DNA from: Gammaproteobacteria bacterium
GTDB taxonomy: Bacteria; Pseudomonadota; Gammaproteobacteria; Burkholderiales; Nitrosomonadaceae
NCBI GenBank assembly: GCA_015709635.1
Contig: CP054180.1
Coordinates: 2,790,001 to 2,854,000 of the forward strand
Direction of reading: 5' to 3'
Length of the DNA: 64,000 nucleotides
Part shown: positions 53,184-60,807 of the stretch, piece after piece
How positions within the stretch are numbered: position 1 is the first letter of the stretch
How the letters are laid out: each line of letters starts with the position of its first letter
Made by a program: the position numbers and the translations under genes
The notes under the pieces: generated by a model
Database searches by the model: none
The model's input: only the letters and a program-made list of their open reading frames with translations
Told to the model about the DNA's origin: nothing

Positions 53184-53522
53184 TTACTTCTTATTGGATC
53201 CGCACTTACCTTCACCGCATTTACCTTCCTGCTCGGCCTTTTTGCCGCCGCATTTACCTTCCATGTTTTGTTTCATTTCTTTTTTGCTACCACATTTTCC
53301 TTCACCGCATTTGCCTTCCATATTTTGCTTCGCATCCTTGCCGCCGTCTTGTGCCGGTTTATTGGCATCACTGGCATCGGCCAGTTGCATGTAACCGCCG
53401 GCTAATTCAGTCATGGCAAAAGGATTGCCTGCGGTATCAGCCGACAGATTGCCGGCAGCCAGGCTGGTTACTAACGCGGTACCTACGGCCAGTGAAACGG
53501 GCTTCATTGATTTTTTCGACAT
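53184..53522 (-). CDS. hvfA: HvfA-like RiPP precursor with five EGKCG motifs
   Basis: The 112-residue protein has a Sec-type signal (MSKKSMKPVSLAVGTALVTSLAAGNLSA). A short linker with FAMTELAGGYMQLAD (the leader-like conserved segment of the family) follows. The Lys/Gly-rich tail contains EGKCG five times, arranged as two tandem pairs and one single. Cysteines occur only in these motifs. In HvfA-type peptides the cysteines are modified by the DUF692 enzyme and bind copper. Rather than a short peptide, it is a full small secreted protein. GGAGAAAATAG precedes the ATG. Confidence 0.9.
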   Translation of the reverse strand: MSKKSMKPVSLAVGTALVTSLAAGNLSADTAGNPFAMTELAGGYMQLADASDANKPAQDGGKDAKQNMEGKCGEGKCGSKKEMKQNMEGKCGGKKAEQEGKCGEGKCGSNKK

Positions 53523-53781
53523 CTATTTTCTCCATAAAAATTGATCATGACTGCAAGTGCAAATGATAACGCCAAATCGGAACGAAGTCGTTTGTTTCTT
53601 TATGCTCAGCTCGATCGGCGCTCGCTGTGCCTCAGCAAAATAGCCGATAATGCCCGCATGTATCATTTTTCACCGGTCAGCATCAATCTGCCCCAGGTTG
53701 CTTTTGTTGCCTGCGCCTCTCTGATAAACTCAGCGCTTCAAAATTATTATAAAAATATGCCTGCTAATTAAGGAGCTCCGA

Positions 53782-54504
53782 ATGTTTGACAAATCCAACC
53801 AGCTTATTTTTTACACCAATGCCGCAATCCTTGTCTTCGGTGTTTTGGTTGCCCTGCTGACGAATTTCATGGTGTTTGGGTTGATCATTGCCATCTGCGC
53901 CGCACTGCTGATTTTCGATCAAATCCGGCAAAACAAATCCGCATTTTCCATTTCGGATTTAAGAAAAATACTGACGGTGCACGATACCTGCGGGAAAAAA
54001 GCAACGCTGACACAGACACAAATGACCACCGCCTGTCATGTCGATAACTCGGAATACTGGTTCAAAAATATCCGCGCCGTCGGCAGCGTCAGCAATTTCC
54101 GCGTCAATAACGGCGATCCGGCGGAACAAAGAAAAGACAGCGACAACTACCAAATCTGCATGAAGCTCCCGCCGGAATTGAAAGTCATCAACGGATCCGA
54201 CTTAACTCTCACGTATCAATGCGAAGGCGCTTTCACGCAGAACGAAGGCATACTGTCGCATGTCGTCGACGATGATACGCAACACTTGCATATGACCGTC
54301 GAGCTACCTTCAGGGCGCGCCGTTGCAACCGCCCGTTTCTTCCGCATCCAGGACGGCAAAGAAGAAGCGCTGCTGCCGCCCGTGATCAGCGGGCAAACGA
54401 AAATCGATGCCGATGTCAAAAACCCGAAACGCGGTGCGGAATACTGCCTACAATGGAATTGGGAAGAAGAAGGTTTGCTGAAGAAAGTCACTTGCATGTT
54501 CTAA
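53782..54504 (+). CDS. Hypothetical membrane-anchored protein
   Basis: The 240-residue protein has two N-terminal membrane helices (about residues 10-30 and 32-48). A soluble beta-rich C-terminal domain (about 65-240) follows with scattered cysteines (CGKKATLTQTQMTTACHVDN, CLQWNWEEEGLLKKVTC). It is not recognised. The layout resembles small anchored domains of unknown role. AAGGAGCTCCGA precedes the ATG at ideal spacing, so it is well expressed. It lies divergent from the hvfA operon and upstream of murJ, 158 bp from it. Confidence 0.7.
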   Translation: MFDKSNQLIFYTNAAILVFGVLVALLTNFMVFGLIIAICAALLIFDQIRQNKSAFSISDLRKILTVHDTCGKKATLTQTQMTTACHVDNSEYWFKNIRAVGSVSNFRVNNGDPAEQRKDSDNYQICMKLPPELKVINGSDLTLTYQCEGAFTQNEGILSHVVDDDTQHLHMTVELPSGRAVATARFFRIQDGKEEALLPPVISGQTKIDADVKNPKRGAEYCLQWNWEEEGLLKKVTCMF

Positions 54505-54591
54505 GCTGCCGCCGTCAAGGCGACACTCCTGCCCGTTTATTGGGGGAAGAATCAAACAAGAAAAACAGTTTTTTGAATTTCATAACCCAAC

Positions 54592-54615
54592 AGACTGGAT
54601 TGAAAAATCCAGTCT
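54592..54615 (+). terminator. Hairpin between hypothetical gene and murJ
   Basis: AGACTGGATT pairs with AATCCAGTCT around GAAA, 90 bp after the stop of the hypothetical gene. There is no strong T tract, so it may be a pause or weak terminator. Confidence 0.5.
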
Positions 54616-54662
54616 GCCCAATTTCTCGCCACCGTCATTGATAGCACCAATCTCTCACACCA

Positions 54663-56201
54663 TTGAATCTACTTAAAGCGCTCGCTGCGGTTAGCAGCAT
54701 GACCTTCGTGTCACGTATTCTCGGTTTCTTGCGCGACATCATCATCGCGCGGATGTTTGGCGCAGGCATGGAAACCGATGCGTTCTTTGTCGCCTTCCGC
54801 ATCCCGAACCTGCTGCGGCGGATGTTTGCCGAAGGTGCTTTTTCACAAGCATTCGTACCGATTCTCGCGGAATATAAAAATACCCGTACCCCGGAAGAAA
54901 CCCGCAGCCTGATCGATCACATCACGCTGCTGTTGGGCATCGCGCTGTTTTTCATATCGCTTGCCGGCATTCTCGCGGCGCCGCTGATCATTTATGTCAG
55001 CGCACCCGGTTTTTCCGCCGATCCGGATAAATTCGAGCTCACCGTTCAACTGCTGCAAATCACCTTTCCGTATATTTTATTTATCTCGTTGGTGGCATTG
55101 GCCGGAGGAATTCTTAACACCTACGGCAAATTCAACGTGCCCGCCGTCACCCCGGCGCTCTTGAATATCGCATTCATCGGTTGCGCGTTATGGCTGACCC
55201 CATTCATCGATCCGCCGGTTCTGGCGCTAGCCTGGGCGGTTTTTATCGGCGGCATTTTGCAACTGGCGTTTCAGATACCATTTCTATTGAAACTCCGATT
55301 GATGCCGCGCATCCGTTTTAGAAATCCCGATACCGGCGCGTGGCGCGTGATCAAACTGATGGGCCCAGCCATTTTCGGCGTCTCGGTCAGCCAGCTCAGC
55401 CTGCTGATCAATACCATTTTCGCCTCGCTGCTGGTAACCGGCAGCGTCTCCTGGCTGTATTACGCCGACCGGCTGATGGAATTTCCCGCCGGTCTGCTCG
55501 GCGTCGCGCTCGGCACTATCCTGCTGCCGTCATTGGCAAAACATTACAGCAACAACAGCAACGACGAATATTCCCGCCTGCTCGACTGGGGTTTGCGCAT
55601 GACCATGCTGTTGACGCTACCGGCCGCATTGGCACTGGCATTGCTATCGGTGCCGCTGATCACCACGCTGTTCCATCACGGCGCCTTCAGCGAACACGAT
55701 GTATGGATGACGCGCGAAGCATTGGTCGCCTACAGCATTGGCTTGCTCGGCATCATCCTGGTAAAAGTGCTCGCCCCCGGATTCTACGCTCGCCAGAACA
55801 TCAAAACACCCGTGAAGATCGCAATCATCACCCTAATTGCGACACAACTGATGAATCTCATCTTCATCACGCCTTTTCAACATGCCGGATTGGCACTGGC
55901 AATCGGTTTGGGCGCATGCCTGAACGCCGGATTGCTGTTTTACCAGTTACGCAGTCAGAAAATCTACCAACCGCAACCCGGCTGGCTCATTTTCTTTGCC
56001 AAAATACTGCTGGCGCTGGCGGTCATGGGCGTCGTGCTGTGGTTCGCCGCCGGCAGCAACACCTCATGGCTCAACGAACCGACACTGACCCGCACCCTGC
56101 GGCTTAGCGGCGTAGTCGCCGCCGGTGCCGTCAGCTATTTTGCCGCGCTCTGGCTGCTCGGATTCCGCCTGAAAGACTTCACCCAGCGGCAAACATTGTA
56201 G
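54663..56201 (+). CDS. murJ: Lipid II flippase MurJ
   Basis: The 512-residue protein has about 14 membrane helices and the family N-terminus MNLLKALAAVSSMTFVSRILGFLRDIIIARMFG with the essential Arg. RIPNLLRRMFAEGAFSQAFVP and the conserved loops are present. It flips lipid II to the periplasm for peptidoglycan synthesis. The start is a TTG at 54663, since the conserved N-terminus begins there. Its last about 130 bases are duplicated at 58522-58665, the right border of an accessory patch. Confidence 0.95.
   Translation: MNLLKALAAVSSMTFVSRILGFLRDIIIARMFGAGMETDAFFVAFRIPNLLRRMFAEGAFSQAFVPILAEYKNTRTPEETRSLIDHITLLLGIALFFISLAGILAAPLIIYVSAPGFSADPDKFELTVQLLQITFPYILFISLVALAGGILNTYGKFNVPAVTPALLNIAFIGCALWLTPFIDPPVLALAWAVFIGGILQLAFQIPFLLKLRLMPRIRFRNPDTGAWRVIKLMGPAIFGVSVSQLSLLINTIFASLLVTGSVSWLYYADRLMEFPAGLLGVALGTILLPSLAKHYSNNSNDEYSRLLDWGLRMTMLLTLPAALALALLSVPLITTLFHHGAFSEHDVWMTREALVAYSIGLLGIILVKVLAPGFYARQNIKTPVKIAIITLIATQLMNLIFITPFQHAGLALAIGLGACLNAGLLFYQLRSQKIYQPQPGWLIFFAKILLALAVMGVVLWFAAGSNTSWLNEPTLTRTLRLSGVVAAGAVSYFAALWLLGFRLKDFTQRQTL
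56142..56192 (+). repeat. Left copy of 51-bp identical direct repeat (inside murJ 3' end)
   Basis: These 51 bases within the murJ 3' end are identical to 58606-58656 in the same orientation. The two copies bracket a 2.4-kb accessory region, so they could be recombination sites or the product of a duplication. Confidence 0.85.
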
Positions 56202-56271
56202 TCCGTTCAACCGATATGCTTACAGTCAGTTTATTTGCCCTACCGCTCATTAAAACTCAAAGGAGTAAGTA

Positions 56272-56599
56272 ATGCTAACTCATCGGAATAAACGCAGCCC
56301 TGCATCTAATTTAGATCTGGTGATCAACACTCTGAATTTGGGGTTGATTACCCGCAAACCGGATCAAGGGACCCGCCCTTCTATAGACATTATGGGTAAT
56401 GCCCATAACAATAGCTTAAAGTTTCTTTGTCAACTTGGAATGTGAGTTGATCAACAAGCGTTCGTGAAAAAATAAAACAGAAACAAGACTGACCATATTC
56501 GCCTGTATCGAATCTTGGTATAACCCAACCCGTAAGCATTCAGAATTGAAATACTTATCACCCAACAATTCTGAAAGAAAGCACCATGAGGAAAATTAA
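56272..56599 (+). pseudogene. Decayed IS3-family transposase (orfB C-terminal half)
   Basis: Segments of an IS3-type DDE transposase are recognisable in order. LVINTLNLGLITRKPDQGT corresponds to the VVDALEMAIRTRKPxxGT region. RPSIDIMGNAHNNS corresponds to RPSMSxxGNCYDNA with the catalytic block before it deleted. ELINKR follows a stop codon, and FACIESWYNPTRKHSELKYLSP is the C-terminal FxYIExWYNxRRRHSALGYLSP signature (56468-56599). Stop codons and frame changes separate the parts. An AAAGGAG site precedes an ATG at 56272, but the product would be a 57-residue fragment. Confidence 0.75.
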
Positions 56600-56989
56600 A
56601 TCGCGATAAACTGCGATCCTTTTTCACAGCATCGTTACAGAATGCTGATGAAAGCCAACAGTTTACAAGTCAGGGATCAGTGTAAATTCACTATATGATC
56701 GATAGCAAGAAGCCAGGCAGCCTGCCGGTAGCAGCAAACTACTAGATCGACAATTCTCACCAGTCGAGGTGGTACGGCGCATGTGTGTGATCTGACCTAC
56801 ATTCACGCAAGATTACCAGGAGCAATGGCTTCAATCATAACGACACAGCGGGTACGCAATGCCTTACAGATCCCCCGATAACCTTCGCCCAGGTCGCTAG
56901 TGTATTCTGGTCTCGCATACTTTTCGCCAGAAATTTACATAGCATGAAAAATTTGCCGCTTTAAGCGGTTCTTTTCGGGAGGAAATGAA

Positions 56990-57118
56990 ATGATCAAAGA
57001 TTTATTTGGTGAAATTCCGACGATAGAGAGATGGCCAGAACAAAACACTCCTTACCTACAAGAATGATACAAAGAAAAATTCAGAAAACCAAAAAGAACG
57101 GGACTTTTGGTAATTTAG
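56990..57118 (+). pseudogene. Small ORF broken by an in-frame TGA
   Basis: A strong ribosome site (GGGAGG) precedes an ATG at 56990 that opens 25 codons (MIKDLFGEIPTIERWPEQN...). A TGA at 57065 follows, and the frame continues a further 16 codons (YKEKFRKPKRTGLLVI) to TAG at 57116. If TGA replaced TGG the product would be 42 residues. It may be a truncated or dying small gene. No family is recognised. Confidence 0.35.
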
Positions 57119-57121
57119 TAA

Positions 57122-57355
57122 TTATCTCCAGCCTCGATGCCATCCGTTTCTCGGGTGGTGCCATCCCCAACCATAATTAATATTGTAGTTCCATAGATAC
57201 CCAGGGCCTGGGCTTACATAGGTAGGTGCTACATACACAACGCCGGGCGGTATTCCTGGTGCAACAGGGACTCCAACTACTGGCGGTGCTATACATCCGG
57301 CTAATTGGATTATCAGAATTGCGCCAATTGTGGTGCGACTAAATAGTTTTTTCAT
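57122..57355 (-). CDS. Small lipoprotein rich in Gly, Pro, Tyr and Trp
   Basis: The 77-residue protein has a lipoprotein signal with lipobox LAGC (Cys21). A Pro/Val/Gly stretch (APPVVGVPVAPGIPPGVVYVAP) and an aromatic/His-rich tail (NYGWGWHHPRNGWHRGWR) follow. Similar short lipoproteins occur widely in proteobacteria with unknown function. The ATG at 57355 begins the MKKLFSRTT signal; the frame open to 57451 overlaps the HicB-like gene. It lies 10 bp after the HicB-like gene on the same strand. Confidence 0.65.
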   Translation of the reverse strand: MKKLFSRTTIGAILIIQLAGCIAPPVVGVPVAPGIPPGVVYVAPTYVSPGPGYLWNYNINYGWGWHHPRNGWHRGWR

Positions 57356-57365
57356 TGTTGTAGTT

Positions 57366-57620
57366 TTATCGAAATGCGGATGCACGTTCCATAAATTCGC
57401 TTGATGTTGCGAGATATGGCGGCGGAAAGTCTTTGTGCGTTTCGTCAGCAATTTTTTTCAGCGTTTGTATTGCATCGATAACCAGGTTTCGAGCAGTTGC
57501 AAAGTCTTCCTCATATACGCTGATATTGGGGAATTCAGCTACCCTGCCCACGTATAGAATTTCATCGTCGATTTCTTCCTTACGAATGGTAATCGAATAG
57601 GCTTCAGGATCAAATTTCAT
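57366..57620 (-). CDS. HicB-like antitoxin candidate
   Basis: The 84-residue protein has the HicB partial RNase-H fold: YVGRVAEFPNISVYEEDFATARNLVIDAIQTLKKIADE. In HicB this binds and blocks the toxin. There is no added DNA-binding domain, unlike longer HicB proteins. Its ATG overlaps the stop of the HicA-like gene by 4 bases (ATGA), the usual coupled order hicA then hicB. Together they form a likely type II toxin-antitoxin pair in the accessory patch. Confidence 0.7.
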   Translation of the reverse strand: MKFDPEAYSITIRKEEIDDEILYVGRVAEFPNISVYEEDFATARNLVIDAIQTLKKIADETHKDFPPPYLATSSEFMERASAFR

Positions 57621-57901
57621 TTCATGTGCTCCTTAATTGCGTTTTCGTGTTGTTTTACAAATTTGTATAGTTTTTTAATGTACGGGCGTTTAACAGCTTC
57701 GCCCTTATTATGACCACAATTATAGTTAGGATACTCAATTAATGATACGGCCGGGTGCCGTGCGATTTTGTGGCCAGCACTGCCGCAGTTCTCGATTTGG
57801 AACCCGATAGCGGTCAGCAGATTGGTGAATTCTTTACAGGATGCGTTGGCGCTGGTGGTTAGGTCTTCGAGTTTTTTAAGGAGCTTTTCGAATTCAGTCA
57901 T
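57617..57901 (-). CDS. HicA-like toxin candidate
   Basis: The 94-residue protein matches the HicA-type dsRBD-like fold in its middle (FTNLLTAIGFQIENCGSAGHKIARHPAV). The GSAGHKI block carries the likely catalytic His, and HNKGEAVKRPYIKKLYKFVKQ follows. HicA toxins cleave mRNA. The protein is longer than minimal HicA (about 60 aa), with an N-terminal helix (MTEFEKLLKKLEDL). It precedes and overlaps the HicB-like gene. Family assignment rests on pattern and context. Confidence 0.65.
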   Translation of the reverse strand: MTEFEKLLKKLEDLTTSANASCKEFTNLLTAIGFQIENCGSAGHKIARHPAVSLIEYPNYNCGHNKGEAVKRPYIKKLYKFVKQHENAIKEHMK

Positions 57902-58059
57902 AAAAAATATAAACCTGTAGAACGAAATGGTTTATTAAAAAATCTCAATGTTAAGATCAAAGGCATTTAAAATCTCCGTGTATCTTCACTTATAAACTAG
58001 GAAATTCAAAAAAGGAGCCAAGCTTGAACTTTTCTTATCTTCAATCTCTTATTGCTGGT
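57902..58059. other. AT-rich stretch between HicA-like gene and IS5 remnant
   Basis: These 158 bases presumably contain the promoter of the HicA/HicB-like pair. They also hold a short frame with a ribosome-site-like AAAAAAGGAGCC before a TTG, which stops after 20 codons in the IS5 end. Nothing else can be supported. Confidence 0.4.
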
Positions 58060-58520
58060 TTAGATAGTGTCGTCACGAGTATTTAACCAGAGCACTAGGC
58101 AACGGATCTGGGCGGCAGCAAGGAAGGAAGAGAGGTTCTTGGCGTAGTGGGTAGTAGCGATGCTGCGCCACTGTTTGAGCGCAAGAAACGCATTCTCGAC
58201 GAGATGGCGTTGCCGGTACAGGTGTTTGTCATATTCGCGCGGTCCCTTTCTATTTTTTTCGTGGCGGAATCACCACCTGCATGCCCTGAGATTGCGCTTG
58301 CTCGACGATGGCATCGCTGTCGTAACCCTTGTCGGCAATCAGGTGCTGGGCCGGGGCCAGTAATGAGTCCTTGAGCTAGAGCGCAATCCGCCCGGGTAAT
58401 TTCTGTAACAATGATTCTAACCGGCATACCATGCGCATCCACGGCCAGATGTACCTTGGTGTTGAGTCCCCTTTTGTGCGACTCATCCCCTAATTGCCTC
58501 CACGCGCTCCGGCGGCAGCG
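58060..58520 (-). pseudogene. Decayed IS5-family transposase
   Basis: On the minus strand, in shifting frames, the sequence reads RGLNTKVHLAVDAHGMPVRIIVTE, then HLIADKGYDSDAIVEQAQSQGMQVVIPPR, then GPREYDKHLYRQRHLVENAFLALKQW and finally SSFLAAAQIRCLVLWLNTRDDTI to a TAA at 58060. This is the IS427-type IS5 transposase. At least three frame changes are seen: near 58458, near 58345 and at an A7 run near 58252. The 5' part is missing and its place is taken by a murJ-tail copy. Confidence 0.8.
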
Positions 58521-58521
58521 G

Positions 58522-58665
58522 CACCTCGTGGCTGACCGATTCGACACTGACACGTGCCGGCCGGTTAAGCTGGGTGGCTGTGCGGCTGGTGCATTCAGCC
58601 ATTTCGCCGCGCTCTGGCTGCTCGGATTCCGCCTGAAAGACTTCACCCAGCGGCAATCGATCTAA
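58522..58665 (+). pseudogene. Second copy of the murJ 3' end
   Basis: From 58522 the plus strand is homologous to murJ from about 56063 to its end. The first 80 bases are diverged and contain indels, and then 51 bases are identical (58606-58656). The fragment ends with RLKDFTQRQSI and a TAA, nearly as murJ does (RLKDFTQRQTL). There is no start or upstream murJ sequence. It marks the right edge of the accessory patch. Confidence 0.85.
58606..58656 (+). repeat. Right copy of 51-bp identical direct repeat
   Basis: This stretch is identical to 56142-56192 in murJ, in direct orientation. It encodes the same AALWLLGFRLKDFTQRQ in the same frame. Confidence 0.85.
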
Positions 58666-58783
58666 TACTTTCTGCTCGGAGCTTGCTAGTATTTTGCATG
58701 GCGCTTGAAATCCCTCCCTGATTCGTTTAACGTCTTACCCATCGTCAATCGATAAGCTGGATTCGCCATCAAGGGCTAACGCT

Positions 58784-59275
58784 ATGTTCAATTTAGGTTC
58801 CATGCTCAATCTGGGTTCGACCGATCCGGTCATCGGCCGGGCACACACCATCGTGTCTTGCTCAACTGCGGAGCTTTTCCAGTATATTGGCGTGGGTCTA
58901 TTCGACAACTATCCCAAATGGTCTCCGGAAGTGAAAGAATTGGAGCAAATTACGCCTGGCCCCGTCCAGCTCGGAACCGAGGGGCGGCAGGTGCGCGTCG
59001 ATCAGGGTCGGCGTTCGGAATCGAGGTTTAAAATTTCCGCCTTTGAGTCGGGTCAGCGCATCACGCTGGTTGGTGTGTCCGATCCTTTCCGCTGTACTTA
59101 TGAATTACAGGAAATCAGTCCGGCGCAATCCACCAAATTGACATTCTCTTTTGAGTTGCTGGAAATTCTCGCGATTATGCGGCCTTTCGAGGGATTGGTT
59201 CGGGTTGCCATCAAAGACGGCGCGGGCAGGACGGTACAAAACATCAAGCGTTTGGTTGAAGCGAAGCCATCATGA
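58784..59275 (+). CDS. SRPBCC (polyketide-cyclase/START-like) family protein
   Basis: The 163-residue protein has the helix-grip fold of the SRPBCC superfamily: IVSCSTAELFQYIGVGLFDNYPKWSPEVKELEQI at the start, a beta sheet and a long C-terminal helix with VRVAIKDGAGRTVQNIKRLVE. It binds hydrophobic ligands; no catalytic residue can be assigned. AAGGG lies 8 bases before the ATG. It sits 72 bp upstream of a methyltransferase gene, so the two may act together on one small molecule. Confidence 0.75.
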   Translation: MFNLGSMLNLGSTDPVIGRAHTIVSCSTAELFQYIGVGLFDNYPKWSPEVKELEQITPGPVQLGTEGRQVRVDQGRRSESRFKISAFESGQRITLVGVSDPFRCTYELQEISPAQSTKLTFSFELLEILAIMRPFEGLVRVAIKDGAGRTVQNIKRLVEAKPS

Positions 59276-59347
59276 AAACTCCCGTTCGTTCGCAACCGTT
59301 TTGGCTGATGACCTTCACCGCAATCGCTTAATGTCCAAGGAGAACTG

Positions 59348-60382
59348 ATGACACAACATACCTCTTCCAACATTCAAATGCCGCGCGTCGATGACCGCCC
59401 GGTATGGGATGTGGTGTTCGCGGTTTATGGTTATCCGGCCTTATTGCTGGCGCACCGGTTGAAGGTTTTCACTTTGCTGGCGGATAATCCGCGCACGTTG
59501 ACGGAGATTTGCGATGCGCTCAATCTCAAGCCACGCCCGGCGGAAGCGATGCTGACTGTCGCTACCGCGCTGGGTTTCTTGTCGCTGCAGCAGGAGCGTT
59601 ATGCTCTCACTGCGGTGACGGAAGAATACTTACTGCTAAAAAGCCCCAATTACTTCGGTTTTCTCTGGGATCTGATGATCGATAATTATCAGGTATGCTC
59701 CTTCACCAGCCTGGAAAAATCCATTCTGACCGATTCACCGCAGACTTACGGCGGCGGCGATATTTATCAATCGCACGAAGAACAACTCGAATTGCTGCAC
59801 CGCTTTACCAGCGGCATGCACAGCATGAGCATGGCCTCCGCGCTGGTTTGGCCGGGAGTTGTGGATTTTTCCCGGCACCGGGTGATGCTGGACATCGGCG
59901 GCAGCTCCGGCGCGCATTCGATCGGCGCAGCTTTGCGATTGCCTAATCTGCAGGCGATCGTGCTGGATTTTCTACAGGTATGTGAAGTGGCCGAAGGGTA
60001 CATTGTTGAATATAATTTGCAAGAACGCATTAAAACCTGCGGCACTAATATCTGGAACGATCATTGGCCGTCCGCCGATCTGCATTTCTTTTCCAACATG
60101 TATCATGACTGGTCGCCGGAAAAATGCCATTTTTTGACCGCAAAAAGTTTCAGGTACTTGGAATCTGGCGGACGTATCGTGATTCATGAAATGCTGTGCA
60201 ACGACGATAAAACAGGTCCGTTTGCACCGGCTGCCTTCGGCATGATGATGATGGGCTGGACAGAAGGGAAGCAATACACTGGTTTGGAGCTCTCAACCAT
60301 GCTGGAGGAAATTGGCTTTGAGGACATCCAAGTCCATAAAGCTTTTGGTTATTACAGTATCGTAATCGGACGCAAGCCCTAA
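59348..60382 (+). CDS. SAM-dependent O-methyltransferase (acetylserotonin/CrtF-like)
   Basis: The 344-residue protein has an N-terminal winged-helix dimerisation domain (residues 15-110, HRLKVFTLLADNPRTLTEICDALNLKPRPAEAMLTVATAL). The class I methyltransferase fold follows with SAM motif MLDIGGSSGAHSIGAAL (about residue 180) and MYHDWSPEKC and IHEMLCNDDKTGPF blocks of plant/bacterial O-methyltransferases. The substrate is unknown, probably a phenolic or polyketide-like compound. AAGGAGAACTG precedes the ATG. Confidence 0.85.
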   Translation: MTQHTSSNIQMPRVDDRPVWDVVFAVYGYPALLLAHRLKVFTLLADNPRTLTEICDALNLKPRPAEAMLTVATALGFLSLQQERYALTAVTEEYLLLKSPNYFGFLWDLMIDNYQVCSFTSLEKSILTDSPQTYGGGDIYQSHEEQLELLHRFTSGMHSMSMASALVWPGVVDFSRHRVMLDIGGSSGAHSIGAALRLPNLQAIVLDFLQVCEVAEGYIVEYNLQERIKTCGTNIWNDHWPSADLHFFSNMYHDWSPEKCHFLTAKSFRYLESGGRIVIHEMLCNDDKTGPFAPAAFGMMMMGWTEGKQYTGLELSTMLEEIGFEDIQVHKAFGYYSIVIGRKP

Positions 60383-60807
60383 TTTCCGCTGGTTTCACTC
60401 TCACTTGGCGGCGCTGCGCCAACGGTCTGGTTGGCGAGGTTCTTGATGTACCGGCATGACCGCGTATATTTTATAGGGGCGGCTCTTTAATCGTCCATAA
60501 CAAAGTTTAGCAATCTGTCCAGTTTTGTGGTGCCACCTCAGCACTTGATTCAGAAACATTGCTTGACTATGCGTTATCGGGAGCGCATCATTTTTTGGAA
60601 ACAAACAGGTATTTAATTAAGTTAATTGCTTCTTGTACCCAGAAAAAATTCACCCATCAAAAAATTCCCAATGCCCGGGATCTGCAGCATAATGACGCAT
60701 ATTCCGGCAGGGTCGGTGGACTGTGATTCGATTTATCTTCTTTGAGCTTGGAAAACAGCAATAGGACTTAGAAGCGTTAAATCAAAAATCAGCAAGGAGG
60801 TGATCGC
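60383..60807. other. Intergenic region before the pentose-phosphate cluster
   Basis: About 425 bases with no convincing gene. A minus-strand open frame at 60401-60604 lacks a ribosome site and resembles nothing known. The strong Shine-Dalgarno AAGGAGGTGATCGC for gnd is at 60794-60807. Confidence 0.5.

Larger units (their letters stand above)
56202..57121. other. AT-rich accessory stretch downstream of murJ
   Basis: These 920 bases hold the IS3 remnant (56272-56599) and the broken small ORF (56990-57118). The stretch 56600-56980 contains no gene I can support. Base composition is visibly lower in GC than murJ. Confidence 0.6.

Noticed and set aside
53230..53340. Low-complexity repeat or small CRISPR-like array in the EGKCG region
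   Set aside because: The repeats are coding (EGKCG) inside an RiPP precursor, short and without unique spacers.
53541..53771. 76-codon plus-strand frame between hvfA and the membrane protein
   Set aside because: It covers the hvfA promoter, lacks a good ribosome site and its sequence is not gene-like.
55340..56107. Second long open frame inside murJ (255 codons)
   Set aside because: Same strand, other frame of murJ; Arg/His-rich product without recognisable motifs.
56640..56900. Possible further transposase fragment (CDLTYIHA in one frame)
   Set aside because: A single short match to the IS3 DLTYI motif in the wrong order relative to the other fragment; not enough to support.
60401..60604. 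67-codon minus-strand frame before gnd
   Set aside because: No ribosome site or recognisable motif; too little to call a gene.
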